Shown piece by piece: positions 1 to 8,756 of a stretch of 64,000 nt of DNA (its first letter is position 1; every line of letters begins with the position of its first letter). The notes beneath the pieces were generated by a model. It saw only the letters and a program-made list of their open reading frames with translations, was not told where the DNA came from and made no database searches. Source of the stretch: Hydractinia symbiolongicarpus (lineage: Eukaryota > Cnidaria > Hydrozoa > Anthoathecata > Hydractiniidae); assembly GCF_029227915.1 (NCBI RefSeq), contig NC_079887.1, forward strand, positions 21,821,650 to 21,885,649. Reading direction: 5' to 3'. The position numbers and the translations under genes were made by a program.

Positions 1-1
1 C

Positions 2-1186
2 AACTTCCTGAATCACAGACAGTCCGGATTTCTAAAACTCTTTTCCACAGAAACTGCAGTAGTCGATGTCTCTGATTTTATTCTTACTGAGCTCGACCAA
101 CATAACTTTGTTTGTGCTGTGCTCATTGACCTTAAAAAAGCTTTTGACACTGTTGATCATAAAATTTTCTTAAAAAAACTATGGTGTTTTGGCATCAGAG
201 ATGCTGCCTTTGACTGGTTCGAGTCCTACTTAACGGGCCGAATGCAGCTGACTCTTGTAAACGACACAGGATCAGATCTGCTTCATGAAGACGCTTTTGG
301 GGTGCCGCAGGAATCTGTGTTGGGGCCCCTGCTCTTTCTTTTGTATATTGATGACTTAAAATCTGTCATCAATTCAAACTACCACCATCTATATGCAGAT
401 GATACAATAATTATTTCGTCTTATAAAAACTTGGATACCCTTGTCTCCCAGGTCGAGTTAGAACTTTCGCAAGTCGACCTCTGGCTGAATAATAACAAAA
501 TGACTATTAATACGGACAAAACTGAAACAATCTTTTTCGGCAACCACAGCCAGTTAAAAAAAGTTGAGAACAAAACTATCAACTATACGGGTATTCCTTT
601 GAAGAGGAGCGAAAAAGTTAAATATCTTGGGGTAACATTTGATCAAAAAATGCAATGGGAAAAGCACATTAATGACATAAATAGAAAAATACTAATTAAA
701 TATTCTAAAATTAGAACCATTGCATCCTGTTTAACACCTCACACAAAAAACCTTTTAATTAATGCACTTTTCATGCCATATTTCAACTACTGCTCCTCGG
801 CATGGGCTTGTGCCACCCAAGGTAGATTAGGAAAACTAGAAAAACGATTAAAATGTGTCCGTACCTTTCTTGGGAAAGAGAGGGAATATTCAATGAATAA
901 TTTACTCATCAAAAACGATGCCATATTAGTTTTCAAAGCCATGAATCACATTGCTCCTGATTACATGCGCTCAAAATTCCTTTTGACAAAAAACTGTCAT
1001 AATCATCAAACAAGAGGAGCTTCGAAAAACAGGTTCACACTTCCCTTGGTCAACACGGAATTTGGCAAAAAAGCCTTCCCATTTAGAGCTGCAAAAGTGT
1101 GGAATAATCTTCCAGACCAAGTGACCTGTGATGGAAGTCTGCTTTCGTTTAAGACTTCCATCTCTAATGTATTTGGCAAATTCTAA
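2..1186 (+). CDS. CR1-like LINE ORF2, reverse transcriptase 3' part (unit 1)
   Basis: This is the reverse transcriptase of a non-LTR retrotransposon, which copies its own RNA at a nicked target site. The reading frame is open from base 2, so the left part, including the endonuclease, lies outside the window. Visible are the palm motif DLKKAFDTVDH, the block PQESVLGPLLF, the catalytic YADDT and the usual C-terminal tail ending NVFGKF. Families of this type normally read PQGSVLGPLLF; the glycine is replaced by glutamate here and in the unit 2 copy, but not in the third copy. The element is followed by a 3' UTR and a (TTA)n tail. Family assignment to the CR1/L2 group is by motif recognition; the 3' part is open but the copy is probably dead, because its near-twin in unit 2 is frameshifted. 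Confidence 0.85.
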   Translation, partial: NFLNHRQSGFLKLFSTETAVVDVSDFILTELDQHNFVCAVLIDLKKAFDTVDHKIFLKKLWCFGIRDAAFDWFESYLTGRMQLTLVNDTGSDLLHEDAFGVPQESVLGPLLFLLYIDDLKSVINSNYHHLYADDTIIISSYKNLDTLVSQVELELSQVDLWLNNNKMTINTDKTETIFFGNHSQLKKVENKTINYTGIPLKRSEKVKYLGVTFDQKMQWEKHINDINRKILIKYSKIRTIASCLTPHTKNLLINALFMPYFNYCSSAWACATQGRLGKLEKRLKCVRTFLGKEREYSMNNLLIKNDAILVFKAMNHIAPDYMRSKFLLTKNCHNHQTRGASKNRFTLPLVNTEFGKKAFPFRAAKVWNNLPDQVTCDGSLLSFKTSISNVFGKF

Positions 1187-1420
1187 TGGAGATCACTTTT
1201 TAACTTTTTAACTTTTGTTTTTTATTCTTTTTCTTTTCAATTTTCACAGATTATAAATGTTACTATGTTTGATTGAGCTGAGGCAGTCTAAGGTTTATCA
1301 TTTTTTGTTTCTTTTTTGTTCTAGTGGCCCCCAGTGGAAACAATCCACTAACTTTAGGTTTTTGTGATTTTCTGGGCTAGCCACTTTAAATATTTATTAT
1401 TATTATTATTATTATTATTT
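1187..1420 (+). repeat. LINE 3' UTR and (TTA)n tail (unit 1)
   Basis: Non-coding 3' UTR of the LINE, ending in a TTA trinucleotide run from about 1391. The same tail is about 54 bp long at 31838-31891 and about 24 bp at 56220-56243. A simple-repeat tail marks the 3' end of the LINE; immediately after it, coding sequence of the interrupted host element X resumes. Confidence 0.75.
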
Positions 1421-1634
1421 AGTTATTGCTGGGATACTTTCACCAGCTATTGACAGTGGAAAAATTCGTCAGGCTACAGCGTTTTATACAGGTGGCATGT
1501 TACACGGGGACCATCCAACATTAGGAAAAGGACCTAAGTTAGAGTGCATGTATTGTTTTGAAACAGACAGTTGTGACACTGTAACTAACGTAATTTCTGA
1601 AATAGGAAGTGTGGCACAAGTAACAACACTGTAA
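1421..1634 (+). pseudogene. Element X, C-terminal part of HIRAN-domain gene (unit 1)
   Basis: Open frame directly behind the LINE tail, ending at TAA 1632-1634. It reads VIAGILSPAIDSGKIRQATA and then a part with GKGPKLECMYCF and a Cys-x2-Cys pair. It joins logically to the HIRAN-domain 5' part that lies on the left of the LINE in the other copies (28568 and 51815), so the LINE appears to have split one gene. Its 5' part is outside the window for this copy. Function unknown. The link to the HIRAN part is inferred from position and strand. Confidence 0.5.
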
Positions 1635-1674
1635 TTATTGAGTTTTATTGAATTTTATTAGGTATAAACATAAA

Positions 1675-1920
1675 ATGGCAAATATATTTGACGAAAATCT
1701 AAACCTAGTCAAAGTAAACAACGCAAATAAAAGAAGAGTGGCTGAACCTGGGTTTAGTGATGGAAAAAAAAGAAAAAGTGGGACAGAGTTTGTTGTGGAC
1801 CAGGCAGCACGTAGTGACTGCTGCTACAAAAGACGGAATGGCATACTAAACAGTATGTCGTTGTTAAAGTTGTGTACAGGTGATGATGTCACTGTTGACT
1901 TTCAACACGCAGTATCGAAA
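1675..1920 (+). pseudogene. Element X, truncated gene (MANIFDEN protein), unit 1
   Basis: A basic, lysine-rich N-terminus starting MANIFDENLNLVKV. I chose the ATG at 1675 because an acceptor-like TTATTAG lies just upstream and the same start fits the complete copy at 56497. The match with that complete copy stops at about 1920, after the residues QHAVSK, where unrelated sequence begins. The downstream PHD-like finger of the full gene is therefore lost. This breakpoint is shared by unit 2 (about 32394). Confidence 0.55.
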
Positions 1921-2816
1921 GCTTCTTTTATTTCATGGATAGAGTGTTTATTTTTGGGAGTTAAGTTTGTAATATTTTGTAATGGTGTGATATTAGGGTT
2001 TATAGTTATGGTCGGTTTAGGTGTAGTAGTGATATCAGAGTTTGTTTTTTTGCAATTTTTTTTCACCTTTCTATATGTCCTGCAGCTGTTGGAAATGTAT
2101 TATTTTCATTGTTTTTTACAAGACATTCGTTACATTTCCGAAGACTGTGTTTAGTTTTGTTGTTTTCTTCCACTTTATCCCATTTATCACTCCCGTAATT
2201 CTTAATATATCCCAGTTTCTCTCGATAGGGCCACTTTTTTTTACGCAGGAAGAGAAGCAAGTTAGAAATTTGACTGAAAAAGTACTTTTCTTCAATTTTT
2301 CCAGATGAGGAAATTGTTCCATAAACTTGGAATATCGTGTTGCCTTTTCTTCAATTTTCAAACTATTTAATACTGCAGCTCTCATGAAATTACATGAAAA
2401 ATATAAGGCCATTGTTGAGCTTATTTGACGCTATATAGTTGCTTGTTTACATATTCATTCTTCGACAAGCTTCCCGGTGACGCGGGGCTGTCAAAAAAAG
2501 CTAAGTCGCGTTGATTTCGATTGTAGTATCCGAGTACGAGCGGCTCGAAGCAAATGTCAATTTTTTTCTTCAGGGTCTAAACACCAGATACGTGGAACAA
2601 ACCTTGTGCCTTATCTTTTCCTAAGACTCCAATAAAACATAGAAAAGTATGGAAAGCTCCATTTTTCTAGTTTTTCGCCCATCGGCTGCGCGTAGAAAAT
2701 TACCAACTTTAGGACTAGCCTTAACTCGCCCGAGCATGCAAATCGGAAAAGTTGCTCACAAATACTATGATTCACGCAAATTTATACCCGTTTTTCGTTG
2801 TTTAATGTTTTTTTAG
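1921..2816. other. Unassigned segment between element X and PHD gene (unit 1)
   Basis: About 0.9 kb absent from the complete copy of X. A weak minus-strand frame at 2063-2260 contains the Cys pair KCNEC, but I recognise no family and give it no function. The part from 2413 to 2816 is non-coding and probably holds an intron or 5' end belonging to the PHD-finger gene that follows. The left edge is a recombination or insertion breakpoint. Confidence 0.35.
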
Positions 2817-3456
2817 TTGTTACTGTGGCAGACATAAAGCTACCAACGCAATCAAGAAAACGTGGCAAACCAAGTGGTGACTCAACGTGTACGATTGGAC
2901 TTCCCAAATTCAAAAAGTCTGCTGGTCCAATTCCTTTCGTTCGAATGCACCCGAAAGAAAAGGAAAGAGGTAATTTTAAATCTAAACATACTTGCTATAT
3001 GTTTGTGATGTTATAAAATAAGTTTAAAACGAGGACTTCTTTTTTCCTTGTTTTAATTCTTTTAATGCCCATTTTTTCAAAGAGATGCTGTCGTGGTTCA
3101 CTTCGCAAAAGAATGCTGACCTGGCTATCCAAGAAGAATGCCTGATTAGCCATGCCATGGTACAAGAGAAAGAAGTTCAGCATCCTGGAATCGGTGATGA
3201 TTTCAATTTCAATCTCATCAAAAGGTACTTCTCGCCATCGGGATGGAAAGCTGCGACTTGCGCAATCAACACTTTTTCAAAAAAAAAATCATCGCGCTAT
3301 TCTTGCAACGGCTGTTTCAAGACGTTTGATGTTAAAGAAGAAACATCAATACAGTGTGACAGATGTCTGCATTGGTACCATTTATCGTGTGTGCTTTTAA
3401 AGAAAGCACCTAAAACAAAACATTGGTTTTGCCGTTACTGCAGAGGAAGCCATTAA
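2817..3456 (+). CDS. Transposon-associated PHD-finger protein, last two exons (unit 1)
   Basis: Two exons are supported: 2817-2969 and 3083-3456, with an AG acceptor at 2815-2816, a GT donor at 2970 and an AG before 3083. They join in frame to give ...KEKEREMLSWF. The first exon carries RKRGKPSGDSTCTIGLPK. The second ends in a PHD-type zinc finger, CNGCFKTF, then CDRCLHWYHLSC, then WFCRYC (Cys4-His-Cys3 pattern). PHD fingers usually read histone H3 tails. Similar basic-region plus PHD proteins are common in multi-gene cnidarian transposons, as I remember them. The 5' exons are not identified. In unit 2 the finger has been deleted. Confidence 0.6.
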
Positions 3457-3928
3457 ATCAATGTAAAAAATTGTAAATTGTAGAATGTAAAACTTATTTG
3501 ACAATGACATATACCATTCAATCAGCTTCGCGTTCTTTATGTTTATCTTGACTGTTCCCACCTCGTGTCGTTGCGTACGCACTTTAACAATTGTAAATAT
3601 CGTATCATATATTACGTACAAATAGCGCTACGCACTATTAATACGCACTTTACGTACGAATAGCGGATGAACATATACGTACGCACTATAATAAAGTGCG
3701 TACGAATATAAACTCCGTATTTTTAAATGGGAGATTTTTTTTAAAAATAAGCACCCAGAAGCGCAATATGCGCCATGAATATTTTATTAGTCTTTTCTTC
3801 ATTTAATCAAAAGGACAACACTGATTCTTTTGTTTTAGAGCCTGGGATCTAAATTTACCATAGATTGGCTCACATGCATTCAAAAAACATTTTCTTTTTC
3901 TTTTAAACGCGAACGAAACAAGATCAAA
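3457..3928. other. Palindrome-rich spacer before Tigger gene (unit 1)
   Basis: Non-coding. It is dense in variants of GTACGCAC in both orientations, including a perfect 10-bp inverted repeat at 3678-3687 and 3695-3704 with a 7-base loop. A stretch at about 3650-3680 resembles, imperfectly, the reverse complement of 6100-6135. These may be the degenerate terminal repeats of the Tigger element, which I could not delimit exactly. Confidence 0.4.
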
Positions 3929-5873
3929 ATGTCAAAGACAGTAAGTAATTCGAAAACATGTTTGCCTAATATAGAAGCAACCACCGTGATTAAAATTTAA
4001 AATTGTCAAACACTTTAAAACTAACTAACAAGTCTCGTTTCTGAATTTTCTTTTACATTCATTAGGCTAAAAAATCGATCAAAAAGTGGACTGAGGAAGA
4101 CCTGGCAAGCGCGTTATCTGAGGTCGAAAACGGAATCTCGTCTATCCGAGCAACAGCTAAAAAATACGGAGTAAACGAAGCCACAATTCGCCTAAGAAAA
4201 AGAAATAAAAAGGAAAATAAACAATTCGTAGGGTCTGGCCGAAAACCCACCCTTACTGAAGCAACTGAATCGGAATTAGCTGAAGTAATCCGCGTCCTAT
4301 GCTGCCTCGGATTTAGTCCTACACGAGACCAAGTCAAAAATCTTGTCAAAGAATATGTGGAGGCAAGAAAAATGAAAACCCCTTTCGCTGAAAACCGCCC
4401 TGGGAAGGAATGGCTAAGATTGTTTATGGAACGAAACATGCTTTCCCTAAAAAAAGGCAACAATGATCTGCAGTGCGCGTAAGGCCGTGACAGCAAATCC
4501 TTTCGTTGTGCATGACTTTTACGACATGCTTGAAAAAATCGTTAAAGAAAAAAAATTTCCACCCAACCAAATCTGGAACTGTGACGAATCTGGATTTCCA
4601 ACAGATCCGAAAAGGTGCAAAGTGGTCAGCAAAAGTGGCGAAGTCGCATATCGAGTAACACCAGGTGCTGGTCGGGAAAATACAACAACCTTAGCTGCTG
4701 TGAACGCAGCTGGACAAGCATTACCACCACTTGTTGTTTTCCCAGGAAAAAATCATCAGGAGTCTTGGTTCTCACCTGAAAGTAAGTCCCACACAGTAAA
4801 TACAATTCTTAATTGTCACCCAATCTTCTGCTCCCCTTTCCCTCCTACACTATTTTTTATGTATCCGCTGTCTAAAACATTATTTGGATCTTGTTAGGTA
4901 TGCCAGGTACACTGTATGGTTGCTCAGATAATGGTTGGATGACCACTGATGTGTTTGGCGAAGGGTTTAAACACTTTTGCAGAGTAGTAACAGATCGGCC
5001 ACTTTTGCTTCTCTTTGACGGCCATTTGTTGCATGTCTCTGCCAGTCTTATCTTAAAAGCCATGGAGGAAGATGTGACAATCATGAAATTTCCACCGCAT
5101 GTGACAGATCTTCTACAACCGTTAGATGTAGCATGTTTTGGTCCCCTGAAGAGAGAATGGGAACGTGTCTTAAATGAATGGTGTGTTTCTTACGGTGGTA
5201 AGCGTCCTCTTCGAAAAGCTGACTTTGTGGAGAAACTTGGACAGTGTTGACAAACCGCACTTACTGAAGATAACATAAAAGCAGGATTTAGACGAACAGG
5301 TATAATAATACATATTTTATTTTACAAAAACGTCATTAAGTGAAACTGCTTCTCCTCTTGTGAAATGTGGAAAAGTAAATTCAACTTGTTTTTAATCTAG
5401 GTATATTTCCGATCGACAGAACGAAGTACCCGGAGAAAAGATTTGACCCACGGTTACTTAAAAGATATAAAAAGATGGTGCGAAATGGGAAAACCAGAGG
5501 ACGTTATGGAAGAACTTGCTCGCGCTTCAAATACGCCGAAAAAAATAAAAGAGCCAACGAATGTAAATGCGGCGACAACGCCAACGCAATCAATCGACAC
5601 CACACAATCGCCGCTTCTTGCTAACGCTTCTTCAGCATCCTTTATTGACGCTCCTTCAACTGCAAGCACCAATCAATCGACGCCAATACTTCGTATACAG
5701 GAACCATGCGGGATATTTCACTTTTTAAGGTCCACGATGTAATAGCTGGTCCTTTGGAGGTGTATCCAGAGCGAGGAAACAAATGGAGTGTTCCTGGTTA
5801 TCCAAGCATCGAAATGTTTTTTAATAGAGTGAAAAAGATAGACAGAAAACAATTGATTATGATCGATATGTAA
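3929..5873 (+). pseudogene. Tigger/pogo (DDE_1, jerky-like) transposase gene, broken (unit 1)
   Basis: Spliced transposase of the pogo/Tigger branch of Tc1/mariner. Exons are 3929-3940 (MSKT), 4066-4781, 4898-5299 and 5401 to the end; all three introns are GT-AG. The N-terminus has a helix-turn-helix of the CENP-B type (KKWTEEDLASALSEV). The catalytic aspartates are visible in NCDESGF, LLLFDGHLLH and LLQPLDVACFGPLK. An extra A in the run at about 4448 shifts the frame after NMLSLKK, TGA ends GQC at 5248-5250 where TGG is expected, and another one-base shift occurs near 5475. A further frame to IDM at the end may be the true C-terminus. Dead copy, intact in outline. Confidence 0.8.
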
Positions 5874-6401
5874 TATGTGTGTCAAAGTTAAAACACTATT
5901 TCCTCGTCAAATGACTGCATTTTTAACTTCTTTGTTTCCCAAAACTGAGATTTTTATTATCATAACTGTTTATTTTGTTACCTATAACAAGAAAAAACAA
6001 TTTCAAACACAAAACAAGTGATTTAATCAAGAAAAACTAGAATATCGACCGTGCGTAGTTTTCAATTGGAAGCGCGTATTTGTTTTATTATTTGACCAGT
6101 TAAATATCCGCTCAACCGGAATAAAGTACGCATGCGAATTTTTTTAACAACAACCGGCGTATTTTCTAATGGCGAGGGAAGTTGAAAGATACGCAATGTT
6201 TTTCTCAACTTAAAGGAGTAATACAAGACGGAGGCAAATTCTAATAATTGGAATCTTAAAGTAACTAAACTGCTTGCGTTTTAAAATATTATTTATTTTT
6301 GGTTAGCAATTTTAAACACATTTATGCTTTAAATTTCCGTAAATGCGTATTTATTACCAGACTTGACTATAAATCGTATTACTTTATGCGATGTATCCTC
6401 A
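5874..6401. other. Non-coding stretch between Tigger and THAP fragment (unit 1)
   Basis: No coding signal. It probably contains the right end of the Tigger element, around 6100-6135 (AGCGGAT in reverse complement, also found near 3660). The rest is AT-rich, with no feature I can name. Confidence 0.35.
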
Positions 6402-6537
6402 AAGCTATTTGATTCCGAAATGTGCTCCAAGAATGAAGCAGACTCAAGAAAACGTCAGCTATTTGTAACACCTGTAGAAAAGCCAGGTAGAGAAACAACC
6501 ATCGAACTATCTACAAAGTATTCGTGACTTAAATAAT
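6402..6537 (+). pseudogene. THAP-protein C-terminal fragment, older element (unit 1)
   Basis: A short frame ends RKRQLFVTPVEKPGRETTIE...STKYS at a TGA. It aligns with the C-terminal tail of the THAP protein of the TTAA element at 27048-27421 (KRKLSLTVAPSEREDREVI...SAKYS). No zinc-finger part is present here. It lies tail-to-tail with the P2X7-tail gene on its right, the same arrangement as in the TTAA element, so it is read as the remains of a related, older element. Confidence 0.5.
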
Positions 6538-6558
6538 ACTTAAAATTTATATATAATT

Positions 6559-7198
6559 TTAATCCAATTCTTCTTTTTCCCTCAATGCCCATACAATGGC
6601 AATTTCGGGTATGGGTTCACCATCTTTATATCCAACATAAACTCCGCTCGGCTCAGGAAACACGTCTCTTATTTTATTGACAACACAACTAGGTATCACT
6701 CGACGAACTCCTCTCCCTATCCTATTATGCACCCACCAAGTAAACTGTCTATAACTTGCGTACCTATAAGTCCTGAAAATATAAAATAGTGCTTATATTT
6801 ACTTTATATATTTAATTCTGTAATTATGTTAAAATAATTCTGTAATTATGTTAAAAATATTTACTTGTTGGTTACGTTTTCTCGTCGTGGTAGATGACTC
6901 TCATTTGTGTCATGCATTCCTACCAATGCGGTCCATAAAACCTCCTACAAAAGTATGATGCTGTGGAAGTTTTTATGTTCTGTAATGCAGTTATCTAAAA
7001 ATGAGTATGATTTTCACAATAGCGGAATCGCAATACTGACATGTGCCTATAAATCGCATATCAAAACTCACCGATCAAATTAAAAATATTCGCAGATTCT
7101 AACTCGCAACAGCAAAGACACTCCGCTTCGCTCGGCATTTCCTTACATTTTCCACACTTTCACCAAATGCTCACAGCAGCATCAACACGTGAAGCGAC
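6559..7198 (-). pseudogene. P2X7-tail (P2RX7_C-like) gene, older copy, interrupted by copia (unit 1)
   Basis: Minus-strand gene homologous to the intact gene at 26196-26951. Exons are 7072-7198 (partial), 6865-6994 and 6559-6772. Exon 1 reads KCGKCKEMPSEAECLCCCEL, exon 2 CITEHKNF and LWTAL, exon 3 [14 protein letters not shown] and RRVIPSCVV. These are the landmark Cys/His and YR-x2-YR positions of the cytoplasmic ballast domain of the P2X7 receptor, a zinc- and guanine-nucleotide-binding module in vertebrates. Stops in exon 1 (W-stop-KCGKC) and exon 2 (LL-stop-EVLW) show decay. The first coding part (MSSRENVVGFQFEP) now lies beyond the copia insertion at 25469-25593. Confidence 0.75.
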
Positions 7199-7394
7199 TG
7201 TTGAAATATGTGACGCTCACTTGCTATCTTTTATTTAGTTGTGAACCGGTGGTTCTATTATTTTATGTTAGAACTGTCACGTGCATTATATTACGCACAT
7301 TTTTTTTATTCTCTACGTTTTTCTGTGTTCAGCTTGTTTTTTATAAGAGAAAAAGTACTCTATGAGTGAGAAACTCTGTGTGTCTGTTTTATCA
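7199..7394 (+). repeat. Copia A 5' LTR (unit 1)
   Basis: A 196-bp terminal repeat beginning TGTTGAAATATG and ending TTTTATCA (TG...CA). The upstream 5 bases are GCGAC; the matching 3' LTR is followed by GTGAC here, and by GCGAC at 61313, which fits a 5-bp target duplication. It differs from its 3' partner at about four positions, so the insertion is not brand new. It interrupts exon 1 of a P2X7-tail gene. Confidence 0.9.
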
Positions 7395-7410
7395 GGTTAT
7401 GGGACCAGAC
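7394..7410 (+). promoter_or_regulatory. Copia primer-binding site
   Basis: The sequence AGGTTATGGGACCAG directly follows the 5' LTR. Many copia elements have a closely similar GGTTATGGGCCCAG here, pairing with an internal fragment of the initiator methionine tRNA, rather than with its 3' end. Confidence 0.65.
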
Positions 7411-7471
7411 ACTTTTTAATGTTATATCGAGTACTGAAATAATTTTGTTTTGTTGAATTTGATTTTTGACA

Positions 7472-7553
7472 ATGGCAACTGAAGACGCCACTTTCAAAAT
7501 TGAGAAGCTAATTGCTGAAAATTATCATTCATGGAAATTCAACATGAAAATGT
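7472..7553 (+). pseudogene. Copia A gag, N-terminal piece (unit 1)
   Basis: Start of the gag polyprotein: MATEDATFKIEKLIAENYHS, then WKFNMKM. After the last codon the frame is broken by the hAT insertion. It resumes with YLIGKDLW at 22769, so the two parts rejoin exactly when the hAT and one copy of its AATGT duplication are removed. Gag forms the virus-like particle of the retrotransposon. The same piece is repeated at 15332-15413 by the inner tandem duplication. Confidence 0.85.
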
Positions 7554-7611
7554 CAGGGGCGGATACAGGATTTTTTTCTCCTTAGGCGGATTTGCGAAGC
7601 GAAGCGAAGCC

Positions 7612-7646
7612 CACGCGCAATTTTTGCGTAGCAAAAATTGCGCGTG
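7612..7646. repeat. Perfect 16-bp hairpin near hAT left end (unit 1)
   Basis: Arms CACGCGCAATTTTTGC and its exact reverse complement, separated by GTA. It lies 58 bp inside the hAT terminus and is followed by a G/C-run block (7658-7710). The same structure is present at 15472-15506 and 37953-37987. It may be a subterminal transposase-binding structure. Confidence 0.8.
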
Positions 7647-8196
7647 ATAAAACAGCTGGGGGTTTCGGGGGGCGCTGTAAGCCCCCCAAGTAGGGTCTGG
7701 GGAGAAGCTTTAGCTTATTTATCTATTTCAGCACTCAAAAATGCAGCAGACAGGACCTTCACATGTCCATTTCTTATATGTTATTGGAAAAAAAAACAAC
7801 CATAAAATTCATAAATAAAAGCCAAATAATGTTTTCAGAAAAATTAAGGCTAAAATTAGCCAGCCAGCAAAATTTCTTCTTTCTTCCAGATTCACATCCA
7901 GATAAATGAAATCCAAAAATAACATTTTTTAAAGATTAGAGGATTAAATTAATAATCCAGTCAAAATCTTCTTTCTTCATTCAAAATCTTCTTTCTTCTT
8001 TCTTCCAGCTTGCACATCAGGTAATATAACCAACCATGAACAAAATGAATCTGTCATGAAATGAGTCAAATTGATCAATTGTCAAAACCAACCAATGAAT
8101 AAATGAATGAACAACAATCAAAACTAAAAATTTTAAACTAAATTTCAGTAGACCAGGTCAACATGAAGCATAAAAAAACATACTCCCTTATATACC

Positions 8197-8364
8197 AACT
8201 TACTTACCTACTTCCCTTACCTACTTACTATACCTACTTCCCTTACCTACTTCCCTTACCTACTTACTATACCTACTTCCGTTACCTACTTCCCTTACCT
8301 ATTTACTATACCTACTTCCCTTGCTTACCTACTTTCCTTACCTACTTCCCTTACCTACTTACTA
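8197..8364. repeat. Minisatellite, about 39-bp unit (unit 1)
   Basis: Tandem pyrimidine-rich repeat built from TACTTCCCTTACC and TACTTACTATACC blocks, forming units of about 39 bp. It translates as a repetitive Tyr/Pro/Leu frame (8163-8405), which I regard as an artefact of the repeat and not a gene. Copies are at about 16057-16224 and 38538-38705. Confidence 0.8.
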
Positions 8365-8756
8365 TTATCATTGCATTAGGGAAATACTCGCACCCACCAG
8401 GCTGACTTAAGACAAGTATTATCATTGCAGCTAGCTGTTTTGTTACCTTAACTTAAAGTATAACCGTCTTTAGACAAGTATTATCATTGCAGCTAGCTGT
8501 TTTGTTACCTTATTAACTGAATATTATTTATACTACTATCATGGATGTATACAGAATTTATGAAATAGCCTAAATCTTATCAATCACATCTAAAAAATTT
8601 AACAATCAGATGAAAAGAAAAAGGGCGAGGGGAGGGGGGAGAGAGAGAAAAAGAGCAGAGAGGTAAAAAAGATAACGGGGTGGGGGGGTAACATGGTAAG
8701 TACTATCTATTAACATTTCTTTATCATTAGTTATATATCTCTAAACATGTCATGTC

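Noticed and set aside
2063-2412. Two overlapping minus-strand frames, one with a KCNEC pair
   Set aside because: Too little pattern for a family call; left as an unassigned segment.
3670-3710. The 10-bp palindrome as an rho-independent-type terminator
   Set aside because: The sequence is eukaryotic and the stem lies in repeated GTACGCAC DNA; a transposon end is a better explanation.
4062-4496. 144-residue minus-strand frame, also at 34403
   Set aside because: Exact antisense of the Tigger transposase exon.
8163-8405. Tyr/Pro-rich 80-residue frame, repeated at 16023 and 38504
   Set aside because: It is the translation of a 39-bp minisatellite; the frame is a by-product of repeat periodicity.
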